Shown: in pieces, positions 46,964-57,439 of the stretch
Layout of the letters: each line of letters begins with the position of its first letter
Position numbering within the stretch: position 1 is the stretch's first letter
NCBI GenBank assembly: GCA_008330645.1
Contig: VLTN01000002.1
Location: 806,001 to 870,000 of the forward strand
DNA: 64,000 nt
DNA from: Cafeteria roenbergensis
Taxonomy: Eukaryota > Sar > Bigyra > Bicosoecida > Cafeteriaceae
Direction: 5' to 3'
Notes under the pieces: model-generated
The model's input: only the letters and a program-made list of their open reading frames with translations
Database searches by the model: none
Told to the model about the DNA's origin: nothing
Position numbers and translations under genes: made by a program

Positions 46964-47332
46964 CAGCCGGCCCGGCGCCAGGCGGTGACCACGCAAGGCC
47001 CGGTGCGGGCGTCGGAAGCGGCTGCGGCGAAAAGCGGGGCGACCCGCGCCGCAAGTGGCGGCAAAAACGTGGCATGATGCTTGCCTGCCACCCAATATGC
47101 GCGACAGGCCATGGTCGCAAGCGCGCGAGAATCGTCAAGGGCGCCGACAGCCTGCCTCGGCATGGGAAGCCGGTGGCGCGCGGCTTGTGGATCAGAAGCT
47201 GTCAAAAGGCGAGGGCGACGCCACCCCCCGCTGCCCGCTGCGCACGCACACCCGAGGCCGCGAACATTCGGCAGAGCGAGAGCCAGAGCGCGACTTGCCC
47301 GAGCTGGCCTCGCACTCCAGACCGAACTGAGC
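46964..47332. promoter_or_regulatory. Divergent promoter region, SCFD2-like / small membrane protein
   Basis: 369 bp between head-to-head ATGs; no recognisable box. Confidence 0.35.
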
Positions 47333-47920
47333 ATGCCGCTGTCCGACGAGTCGAACTCGTTTGTGCAGGTGAGCCTGGCACCGCCGCGGCAGCTGCGGCC
47401 CCACGCGCAACGAGGTTGCAGCTTGCGACCGCTGCACTTGCTGCGCAGACTTGCGTGTTCGTGGAGCCCCGCGGGCCAAGGACGGCGCCCGGTCGCCTCG
47501 TCGCCGTTGCCGGGTGCGGCGATGTTGTGTCCTCGATTGCATGCTCCCTCGAGCCTTCCAACCGCAGAGCGTGACGGCGCTGCTTGCCGTGGGAACACTG
47601 CTCGGCGGCATCGCGGGCTTTCGGACGATCCGCGCGAACCGAAGCTTCGCCAGTCGGGCGGCGTCCGACTACACTGCCGCAACCAAGACGTTTGGCTCAA
47701 AGGGCAAGTCCCCCAGCCCGCCCGGCCCCGCCGCGACTCGCGCCCCGGGCCCCAAGCCCGCCGCCGGCTCTGACGCATCCGCAACGGCAGCAGCCTCAGG
47801 CGCGCAGGCGGCAGCTGTCGACGTCGCCTCGCCCTCCAAGGCCGCCGCTGCCAGGACTTCCCGCGCGGAAGACGCCTCGCCCGCCACTGGTGCTGGCGCT
47901 GGTGCAGGCGCTCGCGCTGG

Positions 47921-47955
<35 letters not shown>

Positions 47956-48071
47956 GCGCTGGCGGAAGTGGGGAGGGCAGGGGTGCGCGCGCTTCGCAAG
48001 CCGGCGGGGACGGGGAACCGGCTGGGCGGCACGCGCCGCGGGCGGCGGACGACGTGTCTGACCGCCGCTGA
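47333..48071 (+). CDS. Small single-pass membrane protein, unknown
   Basis: Exons 47333-47368 and 47568-48071 give about 179 residues; the 199-base intron (GTGAGC to ACCGCAG) joins in phase 0. Exon 1 codes MPLSDESNSFVQ. Exon 2 opens with a hydrophobic helix VTALLAVGTLLGGIAGF followed by basic RTIRANRSFASRAASDY, a pattern of one transmembrane segment with a positive flank. The rest is Pro/Ala/Ser/Gly-rich, with a GCT-coded Ala run near 47917-47950. The first half is faintly like TMEM242 (a mitochondrial inner-membrane protein), but the second helix of that family is missing. I do not assign a function. The start fits the local splice pattern; the C-terminal frame is the least sure part. Confidence 0.5.
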
Positions 48072-48377
48072 CCCGTCGAGGATGCGGCAAGGCACGCCAG
48101 AGCCTGATTCGCCGCGCGTGACTGCATGTGGTGTTCGTGTGCGTGCTTGCCATTCGAGCCGGCTGGGGCCGCCCTGCCGAGGACGGTGAGCAGACTTGTG
48201 GCCCCTGAAACGCGCAAGCTCGCGCGCGAGCACTCGCAGTCCCGATCGAAAGCGCTCGCCCACGCGCACTGCCGCGGACGCGCTCACACAGAGAGACGTA
48301 CACATACAGCGGCCCGAGACTGTGCAAAATTGACGCTTGGATCTGGGAGGCCGGCGCCGGGCGGGCGGGGCGTGTTC
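48072..48377. other. Intergenic, 3' to 3'
   Basis: 306 bp between convergent stops; nothing recognised. Confidence 0.45.
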
Positions 48378-48800
48378 TCACTCCGACTTGCTCATGCCCA
48401 CAATTTCGCTGCCCTCGATCGTCTTCTCCCAGTTCTGCCCGTCGAAGCAGCGCGTCTCCACCGACGCGATGGTGCCTGGGTCGACGCAAAACACGGTGAT
48501 GGCCATGCCGTCGGGGTTGGAGCGGGGCTTGTAGAAGCTTTGGACGCCGCACTTGCTGCAAAACATGTGCTGCGCCGTGTGGGAGCCGAAGGTGTACGTG
48601 GTCAGGCTGTCGCTGCCTGACTGCAGCTCGAACTTGGAGTCCGGAACGACAAAGTGGTCGTTTCGCTTCATCGCGCAGATGGAGCAGTTGCAGCTCCAGG
48701 CCACGATGTGGGCGGGCGCAAAGGCCTTGAAGCGAACTGCCTTGCAGTGGCAGCCACCGAAATGCTCCACGAGGGCGGGCTCTGCGTCGGCAGCCGCCAT
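48378..48800 (-). CDS. GFA/CENP-V domain zinc protein
   Basis: A single-exon frame of 140 residues from the ATG at 48800. It is almost entirely one GFA (glutathione-dependent formaldehyde-activating enzyme) fold: FGGCHCKAVRFKAF, WSCNCSICAMKRNDHFVVP, then TYTFGSHTAQHMFCSKCGVQ, SFYKPRSNPDGMAI, VFCVDPGT and a closing MSKSE. The Cys pairs bind zinc. The order and spacing follow human CENP-V closely (NCSICKKKQ, HTFCKRCGVQSFY). Bacterial relatives were linked to S-hydroxymethylglutathione formation, while animal CENP-V has centromere and microtubule roles; which applies here is open. It lies 178 bp downstream of the PP2C gene on the same strand. Confidence 0.9.
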   Translation of the reverse strand: MAAADAEPALVEHFGGCHCKAVRFKAFAPAHIVAWSCNCSICAMKRNDHFVVPDSKFELQSGSDSLTTYTFGSHTAQHMFCSKCGVQSFYKPRSNPDGMAITVFCVDPGTIASVETRCFDGQNWEKTIEGSEIVGMSKSE

Positions 48801-48978
48801 GGCAGCAGGTGAGCGATTCGGCAAACGGCTTTGTGGGCGCGATGCTAGGCTCGCAAAGCGCGCAGTGCTCGAGGCACGCGGCAGCCGAGCGGCTTGCGAG
48901 GAGGCCATGTTTGCAGCAAGCGCAACACTTGCCCGACCTGGTCGGCTCTCGCACCAACGCACGACAAGCGCCACGCAG

Positions 48979-50847
48979 TCAGGCACGGTCGCCCTTGCCG
49001 CCAAAGAAGGACGCCAGCCAGCCGAAGATGCCGCCCGAAGCGCCTCCGGGGCCGCCGGTGGACGCGCCGCCCGCCTTGTCAAGGAAGAGGATGGAAACTG
49101 TGATGTCGTCGTGCAGGCCGCGGCGCATGCGGCCTGCGGGCAGGCTCAGCAGGCGCTGCATGCTCATGCGAGCGGTTGCGGCCTCCCTACGGAGCGCCTC
49201 CTGCACGAGCTTGTCGGCCACCTCGTCGCGCGGAGTGGCCGGACCCTGCTTGGGGCGGAGCAGGCCATCGACGAAGTCCACCGCCTCTTCGCTGCTCATC
49301 GCGTCCCAGAGGCCGTCGCTCCCCATCACGATGAACCTGTCGCCGGCGGTGCGCGGCCGGGCGTGCAGCTCCGGCTCGGACGTGATGTACGGCGGCGTGT
49401 ACCGCGGTCCGATGTGCCGGCCACGGGACCGCTCCTCAGCCACGCCGTTGAACTCGGGGAGCTTGAGGTAGAAGTCCCCCAGGCAGCGGGTGGGCTGGAG
49501 GCGGCCCTTGACGTAGCAGGCCGTCGGCGACTTGCAGAGGACGATGTCGTCCTCTCCCGGGTGCTCCGCCGCCAGCCTCTCCTTCTCGCGAGGCTCGCGG
49601 GCGTTGTGATCCCGGGACAGCTCGACGACGGCGCTGGGGGCGCTGCCAGCCGGGTTGTCGTCCTCGGCCACGGCGAGCACAGCGCGGCAGTCCCCCGCGT
49701 TGGCGACCACGATGTGATCGGGGGAGACTGCGCAGGTCAGGCTGCAAGCGCCGGCGTGGGCGACGTTGCCGAACCCGAGGCGGAAGGCGGGGCGGACGGC
49801 GGCGGCAAAGTCCCGGTCCAGCCGGCCGTACGCCCGGGCAAGGAGCCGTCCCAGCTCCGCCGGGTCATGGGCAGGGTCCGTGTTGCAGTGCGGACGCTCT
49901 GCGGTGATGGCGGACTCCAGCTCGTTCATCTGCATCGCGGGGGGAGGGGGGGGGGAGGACAGCGGGGGAGCGGCCCGACGGCGGGAAGGGTGTCGCGGGC
50001 AGCTGGCGCTGTTGCTAGTGGCGGTGTCCGAGCGCCCGAATCGAACTCGCGGCCTGCTCGCGAGAATCGCGCCAATAGGCAACGCTAACAAGGGAACACA
50101 CCGAAGCACGCGCGACTAGAACCAGGGCGGGGGAGCTCAAGCGGGGCTGGCACGGGCGGCGCGCCCCGCCCCGCCCCGCCCCGCCCGGGTTGGGCGAGCC
50201 GATGCGGCGAGTCAGCATCCACAGACAACGCGCGGAGCAAGCAGCCGGGCCCACTCGCTGGCCCAGCGCCTGAGCCAGAGCGTGTGAGCGCGAGAGCCGC
50301 AACGCAACTCACGGCAAAGTCGGAGCACTGCCATCCGCCGTGGCCGTCAAAGACCGCGGCGACGCGCACGCCCGCGCCCAAGGCGAAGGACACATTCCGG
50401 TCCTCAATCGGGTGGTTGGCCGGGTACGACGCCGTCGTGGGGACGTCAACAGCCACAGGGGCCTCTGCCACTGCGATGGAGCTGCGGAGGGCGTCGCGCG
50501 AGGGGCGAGCGGGCGCGCAGCTCTGTGTATGGGGCTTGCGGCGATGCAACGTTGGTCGGGGTGGCAGGGACTGTGCATCGCTGCAGAAGCGGCCAGGAAC
50601 CCAAGGCCAACAGGAGCGGGCGGCACAGTTGTTGTGGGGCAAGACGCGGCACCCCAGCCTTGTCCTGCGGCGCAGAGGCGGCGGGCAAGCAAGGGTCGGC
50701 GGCCGAGTCTGGCGGCTTGAACGCTGCTGCTCACGAGAGGGCCATGCCGCTGGCCATGACCGCGCCGGCGCCAACAGCAGCGCGGCGCGCAGCAGTGCGA
50801 GCAGCCGAGGAAAACATTAGGTCCCGAGCAGCTCTCCCACTGAGCAT
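48979..50847 (-). CDS. Mitochondrial PP2C phosphatase, pyruvate dehydrogenase phosphatase-like
   Basis: Exons 50847-50735, 50481-50313 and 49929-48979 (minus) give about 410 residues. Exon 1 codes MLSGRAARDLMFSSAARTAA and more Arg/Ala residues with no acids after Asp9, a typical mitochondrial presequence. Exon 2 has SYPANHPIEDR and AAVFDGHGGWQCSDFA; exon 3 has AGACSLTCAVSPDHIVVANA, GDCRAVLAV, SRDHNAREPREKERLAAEHP, RCLGDFYLK, FIVMGSDGLWDAMSSEEAVD and GLHDDITVSILFL. These are the metal-binding Asp motifs of PPM phosphatases. The PANHPIEDR block, the long loop before SRDHN and the mitochondrial leader favour the PDP type, which reactivates pyruvate dehydrogenase by removing phosphate from E1 alpha. 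The substrate is inferred. Introns are 253 and 383 bases. Confidence 0.85.
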
Positions 50848-51136
50848 GGGAGTGGTCCGCAGGGAGCGCGCTTGCAGGCCAGCGAGGGTGCGGAATTGCG
50901 GGCTCTGCTTCGGGCCTGCGCAACGGCAGCCGCTCACAGCCGTGGCACAGCCGGGCTCGCGGCTGCCTGTCCCTCAGCGCAGCGCAGCCAGGGACCAGGC
51001 GCGCCTGCACCTCGGCCTCCTGCGCCCGCGTCTCCGCCCCAGGGGCGTCAGCGGCATTGCTTGAGAGCGACGCCGCGGCGACCAGCGCTGGACTGGCTGG
51101 CAGCTGCCCCAGCGGCGCGACGGTCGGGCGCTCTCG
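50848..51136. promoter_or_regulatory. Bidirectional promoter region, PP2C / RCC1-repeat protein
   Basis: 289 bp between divergent ATGs; no clear box seen. Confidence 0.35.
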
Positions 51137-52714
51137 ATGGAAGAGCTTCCCAAGTACAATGAGGTGAGGCGCGAAAGGTGGGGCCGTGATCCCGGCTAGC
51201 GGTTCCTCTGTTGAGGGAGCGCGCGGTCGCGGCTTGGCCGCAGCGGCAGCAGCGCGCGCAGCGGAGCGGGGCGGCACCGAGCGCGCTCGTGCTGCACGCG
51301 CCCGTGCGTCCCGCAGCTGTACTGCATCGGTCAGTGGACGGAAGAGAGCAGCGAGGCCTCGCCGCGCGGCGCGCCTGGGCAGGCCTCCGCCAAGGCGCCC
51401 TCTGGCCGGCCGGCGCGGGGCACGCTGCTCGGGGGCGCCAAGCCCGGCGAGGCGTCCATCGAGATGCCGCCCCGCGTTCTCGAGGCAGCCTCGAGTCAGC
51501 TGGACCGAGCTCTGCGCCGCGCACTGCTGGAGGCCGGAGCAACGCGCCTGCCAGGCGACGCCGCGCCCTCCGGCTCGGAGCACGGCTCTGCCGTGGCGCG
51601 AGTGCCCTTCTCGCGCGAAGGCTCGGGGCTGGGCGCCGGCTCCCCGGTATCCCGGCCCGGCAGCTCGGAGAGCGCGCGCCTCCGCCGCTCGGCAGGGTCT
51701 GAGCGCGGGTCCTCCCGGAAGGTCGCCTCGCCGCCCAGATCTCCCTCCGCGCTCGTGGAGGGGCCCGGCGACGGGGACAACACCGGCCCGCTCCCCCTGC
51801 GCGGCGACCTCCCCGCGGCGCTGGTGCGCCAGGTGTCCTGCAGCAAGACCGGGCGCCGCATCGCCGTGGTGACGAACCTCGGCGGCGTCTTCGTCGCGGG
51901 CACCAATGCCGACGGCGCTCTGGCCCTCGGCCCCAGCTCCCCGTTGATGGTGCAGCGGCCGGTGGCCGTGCCCTTCTTCGAGGGACGACGCGTGTCCGTC
52001 GTCAAGGTGGCGTGCGGCGCCCAGCACACCCTCTTCCTCACCGGCGAGGGGAGGCTGTTTGCCGCGGGCAGGGCCTCGTACGGCAGGCTGGGGGTACCTG
52101 TCGGTGACGCCGAGCGCGCAGGCACCATGCGTCGGGCTCGGGCGCCCGGGGGCGAGCAGCTGTCGCCGCGCTCGCTTGCTGCGCAGTCCGTGGCGGACCG
52201 GGAGGCGGCGGCACGCCGCCTGCTCGCAGGGGGGGTCCTGCCCGACGGGGACGAGTCTGCGGACTTCCGCACCGCTCGTCAGTCGCGAATGCGTCGGTCG
52301 GCGATCCCGGCGGGCGGGGAGCAGTACGCCCGCAGCCCGCTCGAGGTGCCCGTGCCAGCCCTGCCGGCAGACGACGTGCTGCTGGCGGGTTGGAAGGGCG
52401 GCAGCCCGGCGTCTCAACAGGCGGGACAGGGCAGCGGCGCGCGTGGTGGGGCCGCTGGCGGAGCAGCTGCGGGCGGCGGCAGCTCCTCCGCGTCGGGCGG
52501 CGGCACGGGCTCTGGCTCGCGCGGCGGGTCGTCGCGGCTGCAGCGGCCCACCGCGCCCAGGTATGACAGGGACTTGCGACGCATGTGGCTCGACATTGAC
52601 GCGGGGGACCGCTTCTCGGTGGGGATTGTGGGGCCTGCGCCCTCTGACGCTGCCATCGGGGCCAGAGAGAGCGGCGACGCGAGAGGAGGGGGCGGAGGAG
52701 GAGCCGGCGGCGGC

Positions 52715-52750
<36 letters not shown>

Positions 52751-55700
52751 AGCGGAAGCGGCGGCGGCGGAGCGCGCCTGGGGCTGGAGCCCCCGCCCCG
52801 GCTGCTGTACGCGTGGGGCGACGGCAGCTGCGGGCGCACTGGACTGGGGCGCGAGCGCGACGTGTACGAGCCCGAGGCGGTGCCTCGTCTCGCCCGGCTC
52901 GACGTTCGCGAGCTGTGGGGGGAGGTGGACAGTGTCAGCTGCGGCGTGACCCACTCGCTGGCGGTGACGACGAAGCGAGCGGTGCTGAGCTGGGGCGACG
53001 GCGGAGGCGACGGCAGACTTGGCCTCGGCACGTCCGGCTTGGCGCTCGCCCCGGAGCTTGTCACGTTTCAGTCTGCGCTTGCCAGCACGCGGCCGTCGGG
53101 CCTGAGCTTCTGGCCCGGCGACGGGTCGTCGGACGCGGCGGCCGCCAAAGCGGGGGGGGGGCAGGGGGAGTCCGGGGGGGCGCCCAAGCGCCTCAAGACG
53201 CCGAGAGGCGGCCTGCCGCCAGGCAAGGCTGCCGACCCGAAGGAACCCAAGGTCAAGGTGGTGGCGGCGGGCGCGAGGCACTCCCTGGCACTCACCCTGG
53301 ACGGGGTGCTGTTCGCCTGGGGCCACGGGGCCCGTCTCGGGGCCCCTGGGTGGGACTTGCGCGCCGATGCGTCGGTGCCCGTGCGGGTCAACGGGTCCGG
53401 CACGCGCCTCGAAGGCGTGAACATCGCTTCCATCTCCGCCGGCGCCGCTCACAGCGCCCTCGTGGACATCCAAGGCCGGATGTACACGTGGGGAGAGGCG
53501 CGAGGCAACGCGCTGGGGTTCTTCGACGGGGCAGATCGGCCCGAGCCGGCAGCCGTGGACTGCCTGAACGGGCCAGCGTTTGCGCTGGGCGACAGGGTGG
53601 GCGACCGCGGGGAGCTGGAGCGGATCGTGGCGCAGGCGCGCCAGAGGGCCAGGGAGGCGGAGGAGGCGGCGCGAGACGCGGCGCTGGCGCGCGCACCCGG
53701 CATCGGCCTGGGGCTGCGAGGGGCGGGCGGGAGGAGGCGCGCTGGGGCGTCGCAGGGGTCCGGGGCTGCCGGCGGGGCTGGCCTCTCGCTTGAGAAGGGG
53801 TCCGTTCGCCAGCGACGGCAGAGGGGCGGCGGCGCGAGGGGGGTGGACAGCGTCCTGGGGCGCGGCAGGAGGGCCCCCCAGGGGGGCGTGGGCACCGTCA
53901 TCCGCGGCAGGGGCGGGGCCGAGGCCTCGGTGATTCTGGGGGGCGGGGCAGCAGCGGGGGCGCGAGGCGTTCTCGCTGCAGGCGGCGCCACCGGGACCGG
54001 AGCAGGGTCCGTGCTGCATGGCGGGGCAGGCTCGGTCACCAGCTTCGCGTTGGGCAGAGGCCCTGCGGGCGGCGGCGCGGCGTCCGTCCTGGGCTTCCCG
54101 GCTTCCCGGGGAGGCGTGGGGGCGGCGGGGGCGCTGGGCGGTGGCGCGTCCGGCGACGCGTCCTTCGGCGCTGGCAAGCGGCGCACGAGCGGGGGCGGCG
54201 GCTCGGGGCTGTCGGACCGGTGGATGTTCGCCAGGCCCAGCGCGGGCGGCCACACGCCGGTGCACATCTGCTCGTGCGGCAACGGGTTCACCGCCGTGGT
54301 GGTGGCTGTGCAGCTGAACGAGGAGGTTGCCAGGCGCGTGGCCAGAGAGCAGGCGGAGCGGTCGGCCCAGGAGGAGGAGGAGGCGGCCGCACTACAGCAG
54401 CTCGAGGCCAAGAGCAGGCGCAGGCTTGCTCGCCAAATGGGCGCCGAGGACAGCGGGGACGAGGACGAATCCGGGGACGAGGACGAGGCTGCAGGCACGG
54501 GAAGATCAAAGCCTGCTGGCCTGGGCAGTAGCAGGCACCGCGCGGGCGAGGCGGAAGAGAAGCGGCAAGACGCCGCTCCGGAGCGGGCCGCGGAGAAGGA
54601 CCCCCGCACCATCACGATCGACCTGTCCGAGGTGCTGCGGCGCCCAGGCAGCAGGGCGCACAGCGAGGCCGAGCGGCTGCCGTCGCCACGGGACGCGGCC
54701 GGCGGGATCGGAATCACGGCCCTGCAGCACGAGTGGGGCGCGATCGGGCGCGGCGAGAGCGGCGCCGGGGCGCGGCAGCGGCAGCCGCAGGAGGGGGACC
54801 TCGGGGACGGTGTCCACGCGCCCAACAGGACCGATTACTACATGTGAGGCTGCGCCCGCGGGCGCTGCGGCTGCAAGCGCGTAGAGTTGCCAGCGAGTGG
54901 GTGCAGGGCTGGGCTGGGGGGTTCCGCGTGCCCGAGTGGGCGGCTGCTTGCGATGGTGCCAGGCGCCCCGGCCCCCAGCGCTCTGGGCCGACTTGACCCG
55001 CTAGCGTGCGTTCCTGCGTGGCGTTCGCGCTTTGTGTGCGCAGTTCCGTGCTGGAGTCGCTCGGGAAGCCAATCGCCGAGCAAGCCGAGGCGGCGTTTGG
55101 CCGCGGCAGGGAGCTCAGGCAGCACCAGGCGGAACGCGAGGCGGACGCCGAAGAGGCCAGGCGGGGCCGAGGGCTGCTGCAGCGCACCGACGTGCCAGCG
55201 GACGGGCCCGGCCTGGGCGAGCGTCCGCAGAGCGTGTCAGCTCCCCGGGCCTCGGCTCGGCAGACTGCAGGCACCCCGCGGTCGTCCCCAGTGCGTGCTA
55301 GCACTGCCGCCAGCGGGCGCCGCCGTGGCGCTGCGTCTCGACAGGGCGCCCGTCCGGGAACGGGCATGTCGGGCCGCGCGGGGCGTCCGCGCCGCCCGTC
55401 GGCCGTGGAAGCGGCAGTGACGGGAAAGGTTCCTTCCGCTCCCCGGCGGCGCCGGCGCCCTGGCACCTCGAGCAGCAACGCCGGCGGCGCCAGTGCTGCC
55501 GGCGCGGCCGGGCCGGTTCCGCAAGACGCTGGGCGCCTCTCCGCGCGCCGCACCGTTGCTGTTGCGGACGGGGCCAGCGGCCGCCGGATTCGGGTCAACC
55601 CTGCGAGGATTCGCGACGCCGGTGACTCGCTGGCCCCCTGGCGGTCGGGAACGCGGCGCGGCGCGGACAGCGGGCAGCAAGAGTCGGACCGGCTGGACAC

Positions 55701-57177
55701 GCTTCTGCAGCGCCTGGAGAGCCAGCCCGCGCGCCCCGAGCTCGCGGAGCTGTCCGGAGCGGCGCAGCAGGGGGGCGAGGAAATTGTTGCGCTGCGCCTG
55801 TCCGAGGACGAGCAAGCGGTGGTGCAGCAGGAGGCGAGGCTGCGGCTGCTGCGGGCGGCGTCGGCACACGGGTGGGCCACGGACCCCGTGTCGCTCGCGA
55901 TCCGGCGAGACCAGAGCCGTCGGCTGAAGCAGGCGGCCAAGCAGACCCGGCGCCGGTGCCGGGAGGCGGAGGAGGCTGAGGCGAGAGCGAGAGGGGTGGA
56001 GAGCGGGGTTCCGCAGTTTCGCGGGTGGGGGGTGGTGGAGACGCCTGCGGACAGCGCGGCTGGCGCCGACGACGGCGGCGCCAAGCCGGTGTGGCGAGGC
56101 GCTGGGGGCGGGAGGGACGCGTCTGCCGCCGGGAGGCTTGGCACCCAGTCGGCAGGCGGCGCCCACGGGGCGCGCCAACAGCGGATGCGCTTTGTGGTCG
56201 ACCCGTCGCCCGCCCCCATGGTGCTGAGCGCGAGGGAAGGCCTGCCCGGTCGCAAGCGCGGCAGCGCGGCGCCGCTCGGGAAGCCGCTGCGCCATCCGCC
56301 CCCGCAGTCGGCAAGGGGGCGGGCCGGCCGCTCTGGGCATGCATGGGCCCCTGGAACGTCGACCGGGGCCACGCCCGGCACCGCAGGCCGCGGCCCCGGA
56401 GGGGACTCCGTCGAGTTTGAGCTGGTGGACGCGCCGACTCGCGACGAGCTGGATGAGGCCCCGCGCGTGGCAGTCAGCGACGCCGCGCTCGGCTCGCTGT
56501 GGGGCGCCAGTGGGCCTGCCGGAGGCGGGGCGGGGGGTAGCGACGGGGTGCGGCCGCGCGTCCCAGCGCTGTGGACCGCGCGCACCGCAGGCCCGGAGCT
56601 CGCTGCGACGCTGGGACTGGTGTCCGACCCTGCTGAATGGGAGGGTGCGGCAGAGGCACGCACAGCACTCGCTGCGCGTGGGGCCGCGCAGCGGGCCGAG
56701 GTCCAGCAAGCGACGTTCCGCGCAGCGCGCTATGACCCGCAAGCCCTCCAGGCCGACTCGCAGGGAGCGGGCTGGAACTGGCAGCAGCCCCCTGACTCGC
56801 CGCGGCACGCGGCGGCTGCGGCCGCGCGCGACACGACGCGCGGCGCCCGGGAGGACAGCCTGCCATGGGTCGGGCAAGGCGGCGCGAGTGCCGCGCCGCA
56901 GCCGCGGTTCGGCCTCGCGTCTCATCTGAGCGACAACCGGCTGCCGCCTGGGCACGCTGCGCTGCCCAGCCACCTGCGAGGAGGGACCTTTGGCACGGAC
57001 ACCCCCGTGCTGCCCGACACGCGGATGTCGGCGCGCGACCGCCAGCTGCAGGCGGCGGAAGAGATCGAGTGCGCGCTCTCGGGCGGAATGCCCTTCAGGC
57101 GCCCGCAAGCGCCCAGCCGGCCCAAGCCCGTTGTCCCCGCGAGCGGCCGGGCGGCAGGAGCGCCCAGGCGTCGGTAA
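51137..57177 (+). CDS. Very large RCC1-repeat (beta-propeller) protein
   Basis: Exons 51137-51163, 51317-54843 and 55044-57177 would give about 1,895 residues. Exon 1 codes MEELPKYNE; exon 2 continues LYCIGQWTEESSE. RCC1-type blades are seen at GVFVAGTNADGALALG, RLFAAGRASYGRLG, RLLYAWGDGSCGRTGLG, AVLSWGDGGGDGRLGLG, VLFAWGHGARLG and RMYTWGEARGNALGF, each near a CGxxHS-like strand such as VSCGVTHSLAVT, VAAGARHSLALT and ISAGAAHSALVD. A Gly run (about 52700-52770) splits two blades. Exon 2 could end at a TGA (54845-54847), but that stop overlaps a GTGAGG donor. Splicing to GTGCGCAG gives DYYISVLESLGKPIAEQAEA, and the downstream frame has no ATG start of its own, so I join them. The last 710 residues are Arg/Ala-rich with helical stretches and no known domain. 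RCC1 folds serve as exchange factors or scaffolds; no function is assigned. Confidence 0.72.
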
Positions 57178-57439
57178 ACTCGCCTGCACGGGCACGCATG
57201 GCTCGCGGCTGCGCTGGTCCCGAGCCTCCGGCGAGAGCCGGTGATGTGCGTCAGTGCCCGGTTTCCCTGAATCTCGGTTGGGAACTCTGCCGCCTAGTTC
57301 CGCGCCCGCCAGCACGCAAACAAAAAAAACACTCGCGCCGCGCGGGCCTCTCCCCCGACACCCCCTCCTTGTTCTTCCGGCGGCCTTGCCAGGCGCCGGG
57401 CGCGCGCAGCTCGGAGAAGAACTTTTGGCGAGTGGCAGC

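Noticed and set aside
50020-50100. tRNA-like B-box (GAGTTCGATTC on the minus strand)
   Set aside because: The flanking bases do not form a T-arm or a full acceptor stem, there is no A-box, and it lies inside a PP2C intron.
50309-54265. A 1,318-codon minus-strand frame
   Set aside because: Antisense to the RCC1-repeat gene; its apparent sequence is reversed low-complexity coding. Only the segment at 50313-50481 is real coding, as PP2C exon 2 in its own frame.
55006-55043. Independent gene starting at 55006
   Set aside because: The frame begins with GTG, not ATG, and a good acceptor at 55043 joins it in frame to the RCC1 gene.
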